This document shows positions 28,901-35,739 of a stretch of DNA of 64,000 nucleotides, piece by piece. Source of the stretch: Nitrospirota bacterium (GTDB taxonomy: Bacteria; Nitrospirota; Nitrospiria; Nitrospirales; Nitrospiraceae); assembly GCA_030645475.1 (NCBI GenBank), contig JAUSMA010000068.1, positions 62,001-126,000 of the forward strand, read 5' to 3'. The notes below the pieces were generated by a model that saw only the letters and a program-made list of their open reading frames with translations, ran no database searches and was not told where the DNA came from. Position numbers and translations under genes: made by a program. Each line of letters begins with the position of its first letter. Positions within the stretch are counted from its first letter, which is position 1.

Positions 28901-28933
28901 CTGGTTTCTCCGGTTGATCTGGTTTGTCTGGTT
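28880..28933. repeat. Six tandem 9-bp repeats over the SDR start
   Basis: Read on the minus strand the units are variants of AACCAGATG, period exactly 9 bp, six copies. Two units supply ATG codons used or usable as starts. From 28934 to 29243 I see no gene; the stretch is the upstream region of the divergent ppx gene and is AT-rich near its end. Confidence 0.8.
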
Positions 28934-29243
28934 ATTTGGCTGAACAAAGCTAACTGATGAACCAGTCAAACAAGACAGGCGAGAGTACCATGACGGCCCG
29001 AGAGAGGGCAGCGCACCAGGATGTAACCAAGAATTAACCCTCACAACCTTGACAGGCCACTGCCAGTTCATTATGGTTTCTGACGCCCTTGCAGACCCTG
29101 CCCTACTCATTGCATTGGCGAAGAGATTTCCGTCTAGCCGGTGTAATGAATACAGACCAGTGCGCATGGAATATCAAAACATCAACATCGTGAACACATT
29201 CATGTTTGCTCCGTAAATACTTGTTTTACTGATATTATTTATC

Positions 29244-30797
29244 ATGGCAAAGATTGCCGTCATCGACATCGGAACGAACTCCATCCATATGGTGCTGGCA
29301 GAGATCCAGCCGGACGCCAGCTACAAAATCCTCGATCGCTTCAAAGACATGACGAGACTCGGAGATGGCGCCTTCTCGACCCATCGCCTGTCAGACGTGG
29401 CCGTCACCCGTGGACTCGACGTCATTCGCCATCTCGTCACCCTCGCCAAAAATAAAGGCTACGATCGCATGATTGCCGTGGCCACCAGCGCCGTGCGTGA
29501 GGCCAAAAACGGGGGAGACTTTATCGATCTCGTCGCCGAACAGACAGGGCTGACCGTTCGCGTCATCAGCGGCACAGAAGAAGCCAGACTAATCTTCCTG
29601 GGCGTCAAAAATAACGTCCCCATGACCGAGCAGCCAACGCTGTCGGTGGATATCGGCGGAGGATCGGTCGAGCTCATGGTCGGCAATCGGGACCAGCTCC
29701 TGCATGCCAAGAGCCTCAAACTCGGTGCCATTCGGCTGGCGGATGAATTCCTCAAGCGCACACCACCCTCCGAGGGGATGCTCCGTTCCCTCGAAGACAC
29801 TGTGACAACCCAGTTGAAGGCTGCGCTCGACTCGTTCAAGACGAAGCGATTCGACTCGTTGATCGCCACCTCCGGCATGGCCGGCAATTTGGCGGAAGTT
29901 ATTCATCTGCGCCGAACGAATCGCCCGCTTCCCCAAATCAATCTCGCCACGGTGTCACTCAAAGACGTCAAAGAAATCGAGCAGGCACTCCGTCAATCGA
30001 CCATCAAAGCCAGACTGGCAATCCCCGGGCTCGACCCCAAACGCGTCGACACCCTCCTGCCTGCCACGATCGTCCTGCGCCGTCTCATGGAGCTCTCAGG
30101 GCGAGATGAACTCATCCTCTGCGACAAGGCGATCCGAGAAGGCATCATTTACGATTTTATCCAGCGCCATCGCGAGCGACTCAAAGCCGAAGCCGAAATC
30201 CCCGACTTGCGGCGGCGTAACGTCATCGCCTTGGCCCGCCGCTGCCAGGCTCCTGAAACCCATAGCCTGCATGTCGCCAGCTTAGCCCTACGCCTCTTCG
30301 ATCAGACGACCCGCCTCCATCGCTTGGGACCCACTGAGCGAAACTGGCTGGAATATGCCGCGATTCTGCACGACGTCGGCTACCTCATCAATGAGCGCCA
30401 GCACCATAAACATGCCTACTACCTGATCACCAACAGCGACCTCGGAGGATTGTCCGGCGAGGAAATCCAGGTGGTGGCTAATGTGGCACGCTACCACCGG
30501 CGAGCCATCCCACTCTTGAAGCACGAGGGCTTCGGCAACCTCTCCCCCAAACACAAACGCATCGTGCGAATCCTGTCCGCGCTGCTTCGAATCGCCGATG
30601 GCTTGGACCGAACGCATTTCTCGGTCGTCCGTACCCTGGATGTCAAATACACCACCGCCACCCTGACGATTCACCTCCATGTCACAGGCGATGCGGAACT
30701 AGAAACCTGGGCCGCAGCAGGGCGAGCGGATCTATTTGAACGTGTATTCCGCCGCCGCCTGAAGTTTTCCGTCATGGCACAGGACGATGCAGAATGA
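29244..30797 (+). CDS. ppx: Ppx/GppA exopolyphosphatase with C-terminal HD domain
   Basis: Hydrolyses terminal phosphate of polyphosphate and/or converts pppGpp to ppGpp. 517 residues. The ASKHA part has AVIDIGTNSIHMVLAEI, ATSAVREAKNG, ISGTEEARLIFLGV, LSVDIGGGSVELMVG. The C-terminal third is an HD-type domain with HSLHVASLALRLFDQT, AAILHDVGYLINERQHHKHAYYLI. No clear ribosome site is visible before the ATG. The stop overlaps the first tmk-like gene by 4 bp (ATGA), tying polyphosphate/alarmone metabolism to nucleotide phosphorylation. Confidence 0.92.
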   Translation: MAKIAVIDIGTNSIHMVLAEIQPDASYKILDRFKDMTRLGDGAFSTHRLSDVAVTRGLDVIRHLVTLAKNKGYDRMIAVATSAVREAKNGGDFIDLVAEQTGLTVRVISGTEEARLIFLGVKNNVPMTEQPTLSVDIGGGSVELMVGNRDQLLHAKSLKLGAIRLADEFLKRTPPSEGMLRSLEDTVTTQLKAALDSFKTKRFDSLIATSGMAGNLAEVIHLRRTNRPLPQINLATVSLKDVKEIEQALRQSTIKARLAIPGLDPKRVDTLLPATIVLRRLMELSGRDELILCDKAIREGIIYDFIQRHRERLKAEAEIPDLRRRNVIALARRCQAPETHSLHVASLALRLFDQTTRLHRLGPTERNWLEYAAILHDVGYLINERQHHKHAYYLITNSDLGGLSGEEIQVVANVARYHRRAIPLLKHEGFGNLSPKHKRIVRILSALLRIADGLDRTHFSVVRTLDVKYTTATLTIHLHVTGDAELETWAAAGRADLFERVFRRRLKFSVMAQDDAE

Positions 30798-31543
30798 GCA
30801 ACCAACCACCTCCACTGATGACGCCCCATCCCTACCCGGGCAAACTTATCATCGTCGAGGGCATCGACGGTTCCGGCAAGAGCACACAACTCCTCCTGCT
30901 GCATAAGTGGCTGGAGTCGAAAGGCCACAAAGTCTTCTTCACGGAGTGGAACTCCTCGGAACTCGTCAAGGACACGACCAAGCGGGGCAAAAAGAACAAA
31001 AGCCTGACGCCGACCACGTTCAGCTTGCTGCACGCAACCGACTTTGCCAGCCGTCTATACCACGACATCTTGCCCCCGCTCAAAGCCGGCATGATCGTCC
31101 TGGCCGACCGTTATATGTATACCGCCTTCGCGCGTGACGTAGTCCGCGGCGTGTCACCCGAATGGATTCGTAAGCTCTACAGTTTCGCGATTACCCCGGA
31201 CATGGCCTTCTATTTCAAAGTGCCGATCGAAGTCGCTATCACGCGGCTCCTCGGCGGCACGCGCGGACAATTCAAATACTACGAAGCCGGCATGGACATG
31301 AACCTGAGCCCGGACGTCACCGAAAGCTTCCGTCTCTTCCAATCGAGCATCCTGTCGCAGTACGAGAAGATCGTCGATGAATGTCAGCTCATCACGTTGG
31401 ATGCGACGAAAGACATCGAAGCCCAGCAGAACGACATGCGCCGCCTCGTCGGAGAGGCGCTCACAGACTACAAACCAAGACGGGGCACCCATGGTCGACG
31501 CACAGTATTTTGGCGACGGTTTGACGTACCTAAATCCGAGTGA
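30794..31543 (+). CDS. tmk: Thymidylate kinase-like protein 1
   Basis: P-loop NMP kinase; dTMP kinase makes dTDP for DNA synthesis. 249 residues. Walker A is GIDGSGKST at 23-31 with Lys29. The DRY motif is in VLADRYMYTAFARD, and FKVPIEVAITRLLGGTRGQFKYYEAGMDM covers the lid/base region, which differs from classical Tmk. Starts in the ppx stop codon and overlaps the next, paralogous gene by 53 bp. It may serve a special role if a standard tmk exists elsewhere in the genome. Confidence 0.82.
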   Translation: MSNQPPPLMTPHPYPGKLIIVEGIDGSGKSTQLLLLHKWLESKGHKVFFTEWNSSELVKDTTKRGKKNKSLTPTTFSLLHATDFASRLYHDILPPLKAGMIVLADRYMYTAFARDVVRGVSPEWIRKLYSFAITPDMAFYFKVPIEVAITRLLGGTRGQFKYYEAGMDMNLSPDVTESFRLFQSSILSQYEKIVDECQLITLDATKDIEAQQNDMRRLVGEALTDYKPRRGTHGRRTVFWRRFDVPKSE

Positions 31544-32225
31544 CCTCAAAGGGAAACTCATCGCCATCGAAGGTACCGACGGCGTCGGCCGCTCCACGCA
31601 CATCGAGATGCTGCAGGAATGGCTGGAGGTGCAGGGCTATGGCGTGATCACGACCGGCTGGACCCGTTCCAACCTCATGTCCAAAACGATCGAAATGGCC
31701 AAAGAAGGCAATATTCTCGACCGATGGTCGTTCAGTCTGCTCTACGCCACCGACTTCGCGGACCGCTTAGAACACGAAATCATTCCCGCGCTTCGCTCGG
31801 GCTTCATCGTCCTGGCCGACCGGTATATCTACACCGCCCTCGCGCGAGACTTTGTACGCAGCGGGAACCGCCAATGGGCCAGAGACGTCTTTGGGTTTGC
31901 CTTAGTTCCCGATCTCGTCTGTTATATGCGGATCGACGTCGAAACACTCGTGCTGCGCGTCATCGAAACCAAAGGCATGAACTTCTGGGAATCGGGAATG
32001 GACCTCCGGCTGGGCAACGATCTCTACGATAGCTTCAAGAAGTATCAGTCTCTCCTGATCAAGGAGTTCGACAAGATGGCGGAAGAGTTTCACTTCGAAG
32101 TGATCGATGCCAGACAATCGCCGGATGAGATTCAGGAGGAACTGCGCAACAAGATTCAGCCGCTGCTGACGACAAGACTACGAAGTCCTAAACTACCATC
32201 CGACCACCTGATCCATCCGGCCTAA
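31491..32225 (+). CDS. Thymidylate kinase-like protein 2 (altered P-loop)
   Basis: 244 residues from the ATG at 31491, which has GGGG just upstream; the longer frame to 31377 is unlikely as it overlaps the conserved end of gene 1. Clearly paralogous to the preceding gene along its length (FSLLYATDFADRLEHEIIPALRSGFIVLADRYIYTALARDFVR). Its Walker A reads GTDGVGRST, so the phosphate-binding Lys is Arg34. It may be a catalytically weak subunit pairing with protein 1. Convergent with sixA. Confidence 0.8.
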   Translation: MVDAQYFGDGLTYLNPSDLKGKLIAIEGTDGVGRSTHIEMLQEWLEVQGYGVITTGWTRSNLMSKTIEMAKEGNILDRWSFSLLYATDFADRLEHEIIPALRSGFIVLADRYIYTALARDFVRSGNRQWARDVFGFALVPDLVCYMRIDVETLVLRVIETKGMNFWESGMDLRLGNDLYDSFKKYQSLLIKEFDKMAEEFHFEVIDARQSPDEIQEELRNKIQPLLTTRLRSPKLPSDHLIHPA

Positions 32226-32273
32226 GAAGAACGTTGTTTGGTTGAACAAAACCAACCATATAATCCATCCCCG

Positions 32274-32789
32274 TCAGCCTTTGGTCTTGAGCCCTCCCAT
32301 CGCCCTCAATTGACCGGGCGTCAGCCACCAACGAAGTGCTCCTCGTCCCGGCTTCACAGGGGCGAACAGCTCGATCAGACAGGCCCCGGCTTTCTTCAAA
32401 GGAAACGATTCGGAAGTTCGCCCGGAGAGAAGGACACCGGCCGTCAGGCCCAACTGCGGTTCATGCCCCACGCAGATGACGCAGGACTCCGATGAGCAAC
32501 TTCTCAGCAGGTGGAGCAGGTCTGTCGGCGACGCCTCAGGCAAGAGTTCATCGCGTAATTCCATGCGCGAGGGCCTCGCTAAGAGGTCGTGCAGCAACTG
32601 CGCCGTGTCGACCGCACGTCTCGCAGGACTCGCGTAGATCACCGTCGGACGTACCGCCAGTCGGCGCAACCCAGCAGCGACTTGACGAACTCGTCGCACA
32701 CCCTCCTCCGTCAGGGGGCGATCGACATCCTTCCCGTTCCATTCCTCTCGCTCAACCGCGATCCCATGTCGAACGAACAGACAATCCAT
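32274..32789 (-). CDS. sixA: Phosphohistidine phosphatase SixA-like
   Basis: Histidine-phosphatase superfamily; SixA removes phosphate from Hpt histidines. 171 residues, near the usual ~160. Catalytic RHG is in LFVRHGIAVER, then DRPLTEEGVRRVRQVAAGLRRL, YASPARRAVDTAQLL, and the second His in CVICVGHEPQLGLTAG. Convergent with the tmk pair. A Hpt-rich signalling island lies about 22 kb away, so a role there is possible but unproven. Confidence 0.88.
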   Translation of the reverse strand: MDCLFVRHGIAVEREEWNGKDVDRPLTEEGVRRVRQVAAGLRRLAVRPTVIYASPARRAVDTAQLLHDLLARPSRMELRDELLPEASPTDLLHLLRSCSSESCVICVGHEPQLGLTAGVLLSGRTSESFPLKKAGACLIELFAPVKPGRGALRWWLTPGQLRAMGGLKTKG

Positions 32790-32953
32790 CGAGACTCCAC
32801 TCCTACGTCAATAGTCAATCAAATGATGCCCGGAGAATAACTGAACAACACAGGCCGGACAAGCGAGATCAGCGGAATCATGGCTTGCTCGTCGCGCCTG
32901 TCGCACTAGTCGTGCCCCTCGGCTGTCTGCTGCACCTAATCCGATTCCACTTC

Positions 32954-32967
32954 AATCAAAAGAGATT
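32954..32967 (+). promoter_or_regulatory. Predicted activator site AATC-N6-GATT upstream of the 33087 promoter
   Basis: AATCAAAAGAGATT, flanked by TC and CA, in the same context as the sites at 34381 and 46325. Its centre is about 128 bp upstream of the -24 element. A half site (GATTC at 32943) is centred 21 bp upstream if the same spacing is applied. Fits an enhancer for a sigma-54 activator. Confidence 0.5.
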
Positions 32968-33086
32968 CACTCCTTCACGAAGAGTCTCATCAACAGTGCG
33001 ACCTCACCATTCCGATCGCATACTTTTCACATCAAGAAAACAGCTGGTTAGGACAAACAGTTCGATGATCCTATGCGCAATCAATC

Positions 33087-33101
33087 TGGCATATCACTTG
33101 C
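33087..33101 (+). promoter_or_regulatory. Sigma-54 (-24/-12) promoter, site 1
   Basis: TGGCAT-ATCAC-TTGC: one mismatch from TGGCAC-N5-TTGC, with GG and GC separated by exactly 10 bases. Predicted start near 33113, 47 bases before the ATG at 33160. Apart from this promoter, its activator site and the leader, nothing else was seen between 32790 and 33159. Confidence 0.6.
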
Positions 33102-33159
33102 TCAAGAGGACCAACAAGAAAGAATGCACGTAGGACATCCGAACAAGGAGGGAATCGAG

Positions 33160-33246
33160 ATGGACTTTGCCGCAACATTAATCGTCTCCAACACCCTCAT
33201 GGCTGCCGTGATCTATCTGGTTGTGACCTGGATCTGGGAGGATTAG
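33160..33246 (+). CDS. 28-residue single-span membrane peptide
   Basis: A short frame (29 codons with stop) preceded by a strong AAGGAGGGA at 33145-33153, seven bases before the ATG. The peptide starts MDFAATLIV and has one hydrophobic span of about 22 residues ending in TWIWED. It is directly downstream of a sigma-54-like promoter. Size and design resemble regulatory or stress membrane micropeptides, but it matches none I know. The stop abuts a dispersed repeat. Confidence 0.6.
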   Translation: MDFAATLIVSNTLMAAVIYLVVTWIWED

Positions 33247-33370
33247 CAGGATGCTGAAAATGCCATCCAGCGGCATTCTCGCATCGCTCAGGCCCTCAAC
33301 GTACCACAAGGGTACGCCTTCGGCCCTTCACTCGCTGCGGCCTTGCTGGACGGACATTTTGAGCATCCTG
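33247..33370. repeat. Dispersed inverted-repeat element, copy 5
   Basis: CAGGATGCTGAAAATGCCAT at the left and the inverse ending ATTTTGAGCATCCTG at the right, with a central GTACCACAAGGGTAC. The orientation of the inner part matches copy 2. Begins on the base after the micropeptide stop codon. The gap 33371-33780 otherwise holds only a terminator (33610) and a 9-bp repeat array (33709). Confidence 0.85.
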
Positions 33371-33609
33371 CGAGAAATAGCTTCTCAAGTTCCAGTCACA
33401 GGAAAAACGAAGCAAGACGTAATCTCGCAGGGTACTGAGCATAGACATGAAACAAGAACTTCTAGCAGCCATAACGCAACCCCGAACAATGGCGAGACGT
33501 GGATCCGGCCCACCCTTCATCTGGCTGCCAACCGACAACAGCCCGATGCCCCCTCAGGTGTTGAGTCCTCTCACCCAGAGCACAGCGGCCGGCTACAGGT
33601 CTCCCCAAT

Positions 33610-33650
33610 GGGCCGCGTTTTCAACAACCACGAAAACGCGGCCCTTCTTT
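33610..33650 (+). terminator. Rho-independent terminator
   Basis: GGGCCGCGTTTTC at 33610-33622 pairs perfectly with GAAAACGCGGCCC at 33632-33644, nine-base loop, followed by TTCTTT. It would end a transcript of about 540 bases from the sigma-54-like promoter at 33087, most of which is untranslated. Confidence 0.85.
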
Positions 33651-33708
33651 GCGTATGTCTGGTTCACCTGGATTCACGAGTGTATTCGGTTGGCCCGATT
33701 AAACAAAA

Positions 33709-33753
33709 ACACGAGACAACGAGATAAACCAGATAGACCAGATCAACCGTTGG
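33709..33753. repeat. Five degenerate 9-bp tandem repeats upstream of a receiver gene
   Basis: Units are variants of AACCAGATA with 9-bp period, the same unit as the array at 28880. It ends 27 bp before the start of the receiver gene at 33781. A shorter trace (GAACCAGATCAACCC) is at 46287. Confidence 0.65.
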
Positions 33754-33780
33754 CCGCGGATCGAACAGGGAGGCAGAGCG

Positions 33781-34281
33781 ATGCACGGAGTAATTTTGGT
33801 GGTCGATGATAATGACGACCTTCGAGAAACCACGCTCCTCACGTTGAGCCGACAGGGCTATGAAGTCTGGCTCGCCCCTGATGGCACCAGCGCGAAGAAA
33901 CTGTTAGATCAGCCGGTACTGGCAAGCGCCGTGTGCACCGTGATCTGCGACCTGGCTATGGCAAACGGAAGCGGAATGGACCTCATCCATTATCTCCGGA
34001 AAGATCATCCGGCGATCCCCATCATCGTCTACAGCGGGACCGACGACACAGCCTTCCTCCAAGGGATTCTTCAAGACGGTGTGAGCGACTGGATGCGCAA
34101 GCCCGTGTCACGGGACACGATGCTGCAAAAAGTCCGAACCGCCGTCCATCTCTTCACACTCAGGAAACAGCAGGACTCGGGCAACGAGCCTTCACCGACG
34201 CCGGCCACGCCACCAAGAACGGTCTCCTCCTCCGATATCGAGACCCTTCAGGAGTATCACGACAGGAATACCGAGCGATAA
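33781..34281 (+). CDS. Single-domain response regulator
   Basis: 166 residues. The receiver covers about 1-125: ILVVDDNDDLRETTLL, acceptor Asp in VICDLAMANGSGMDL, Ser in VYSGTDD, Lys in DWMRKPVS. The C-terminal 40 residues are polar and Pro/Ser/Thr-rich without an output domain, so it likely works by protein contact or as a phosphate carrier. GGGAGGCAGAGCG lies just before the ATG. No kinase is adjacent. Confidence 0.87.
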   Translation: MHGVILVVDDNDDLRETTLLTLSRQGYEVWLAPDGTSAKKLLDQPVLASAVCTVICDLAMANGSGMDLIHYLRKDHPAIPIIVYSGTDDTAFLQGILQDGVSDWMRKPVSRDTMLQKVRTAVHLFTLRKQQDSGNEPSPTPATPPRTVSSSDIETLQEYHDRNTER

Positions 34282-34358
34282 ACCAGACTTCTCACCGCAC
34301 CAGGTGAACGATCCTCGCGCCGCAGTACACCCATGACTCTTCAATAGAGTCGCGCTCT

Positions 34359-34394
34359 GAATCCAATTGGATTCTCCCTCAATCCAATTAGATT
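34359..34394 (+). promoter_or_regulatory. Tandem predicted activator sites for the 34522 promoter
   Basis: Two copies of AATC-N6-GATT: AATCCAATTGGATT at 34360-34373, inside a perfect 16-base palindrome, and AATCCAATTAGATT at 34381-34394. Their centres are 21 bp apart, two helical turns. The downstream flank CAGCCAGAATCC is shared with the site at 46325. The proximal centre lies about 135 bp before the -24 element. Confidence 0.6.
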
Positions 34395-34521
34395 CAGCCA
34401 GAATCCGTCAGGGGCATCTATGGGGCATTCCATACCGGCGTCTATTCATTTGAAATCAGGAAAAACCTGCCATTTCGAATACATTCACGAAAGGCTTCTT
34501 ACAGGAGGCTCTAACTGCTGC

Positions 34522-34536
34522 TGGCACATCCATTGC
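34522..34536 (+). promoter_or_regulatory. Sigma-54 (-24/-12) promoter, site 2
   Basis: TGGCAC-ATCCA-TTGC, a perfect match to the core consensus with the required 10 bases between GG and GC. Predicted start near 34548. Confidence 0.65.
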
Positions 34537-34547
34537 GATACTCCTTG

Positions 34548-34621
34548 TCAGAAAGGCGCGAAACGAGAATCGAACAGGAGTGTCGCTTCAGTGACCGCCG
34601 AAACTGGCACTCCTTCTTTTT
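34548..34621 (+). ncRNA. Candidate sigma-54-dependent small RNA (~74 nt)
   Basis: Bounded by the predicted start 12 bases after the -12 element and by an intrinsic terminator: AGGAGTGTC at 34576-34584 pairs with GGCACTCCT at 34606-34614 (one G-T), with an inner CAGT/ACTG pairing, then TTCTTTTT. No start codon with a ribosome site lies inside. The rest of 34622-34901 shows no convincing gene. Existence and function are inferred. Confidence 0.45.
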
Positions 34622-34901
34622 GTTGATTTCCTCCTGAGGAAAGGCTCAGTCAATCAATGAAAGAGCATAGAAGCAACGGACGATTCTTCTCCCTCAAACC
34701 AAGATTGTTGCGATGCGCTGGGCCGAACCAAGCAATCATTCCACGAGACATCAACTCCACTCGCTCAGATAGACAGAGGACAACAGTCGTGGGAGCCACA
34801 CCCACTCAAGCCACGGGAGAGCCGATATCTCGCGGGAACTGGGAGCACTAATAGAAGAGCTTCACGAGCAAGAGCGGGCGGATGGCTCTCGATAAATGGG
34901 A

Positions 34902-35318
34902 TCAGCGAGCAACACCGAGAAGAACGGCGGGAACATCGCAGGACGGAAAAAGGAATGGCAACAGATCAGGATTCACGAGGGCGGGGTCGAGGCCGCGCAG
35001 CGTGGAAACGGAGCCACCATTCGTGTGAAGGGAGACAGATCCGTCCGCGTTCGTCGAGAGTGTAATCGACGAAGCCGATAATTCGCTTCCTGCGGGGAGC
35101 AATAAGAAGGCATCTGAACTTTTAGCGCCTGAATGACCAAGAGCCGGTTGAAAGATTTCCCCATGAAAGAACAGAGGAGCGTGAGAACTGGAAGCGATCG
35201 AAGCAGACGCAAGTGGGAGAGCTGTTCCGAGAGGGGCATCGTGAAGGCCAACGCTCAGACAACTACTAAGCGACGCAATAAAGATGAGCACGCACAGAAT
35301 ACGAAAACCAACAGCCAC
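34902..35318 (-). CDS. Putative lipoprotein of unknown function
   Basis: 138 residues read from GTG at 35318 with a strong GAGGGGAGGGG about six bases upstream, which supports the start. Residues 1-20 form a lipoprotein signal (RILCVLIFIASLSSC) with lipobox LSSC and Cys20. The mature protein is rich in Ser, Ala and Leu (SSHAPLFFHGEIFQPALGHSG; LPAGSELSASSITLSTNADGSVSLHTNGG). No family recognised. It is divergent from the metalloprotease gene, in AT-richer, gene-poor DNA. Confidence 0.55.
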   Translation of the reverse strand: MAVGFRILCVLIFIASLSSCLSVGLHDAPLGTALPLASASIASSSHAPLFFHGEIFQPALGHSGAKSSDAFLLLPAGSELSASSITLSTNADGSVSLHTNGGSVSTLRGLDPALVNPDLLPFLFPSCDVPAVLLGVAR

Positions 35319-35739
35319 CGGCCCCTCCCCTCAGACAGATAGATATCTATCGGAAGGGTTTCGGATTGGCTTAAGTAGGAAGAAGCGTCCTATTCGAAGA
35401 ATGAGCGCTACTGCAGGTTGTAGTGGACATAATCATGAGCCACATCATCCATGTATGTGCAACTAAAGAGGTATTGAGAAATTCTTGTTGGAAGCCTAGC
35501 TAGAGGGCACCAACCAGCAATCGGTGCATAAGTCCACGGTTGGATCGGTCGAATGCACGACAAGGAGATGCCACGGATGGCGCCTCAGACTCGCCTGAAC
35601 AATCGGTTCCTTTCATTTTCCCACGATTGCATCACGCTGGGCGCACCCATCCGCGTAAAGAGCGGAAAGGTTCCTGGCACCTTTTCCTCGATCGGAGCAT
35701 AGTGCGGATAACTTGGGAGCCGCCGCAAAGGGGATGAGG
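35319..35739. other. Gene-poor spacer between the lipoprotein and metalloprotease genes
   Basis: 421 bp with no convincing gene. AT-rich in its first third. A short palindrome (AAAGGT at 35666-35671 and ACCTTT at 35079+600, i.e. 35679-35684) surrounds GGTTCCTGGCACC, a sequence type often seen near REP-like elements. It must contain the divergent promoters, but no clear -35/-10 pair stood out. Confidence 0.4.

Noticed and set aside
33447-33809. 120-codon frame upstream of the receiver gene
   Set aside because: It reads through the terminator at 33610 and the 9-bp repeat array and overlaps the receiver start.
34420-34626. 68-codon frame with AGGGGC before its ATG
   Set aside because: It runs through a consensus sigma-54 promoter and an intrinsic terminator, and its Cys/His-rich sequence looks random. 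The regulatory reading explains the DNA better.
34657-34851. 64-codon frame after the candidate small RNA
   Set aside because: No ribosome site at a workable distance and no protein-like pattern.
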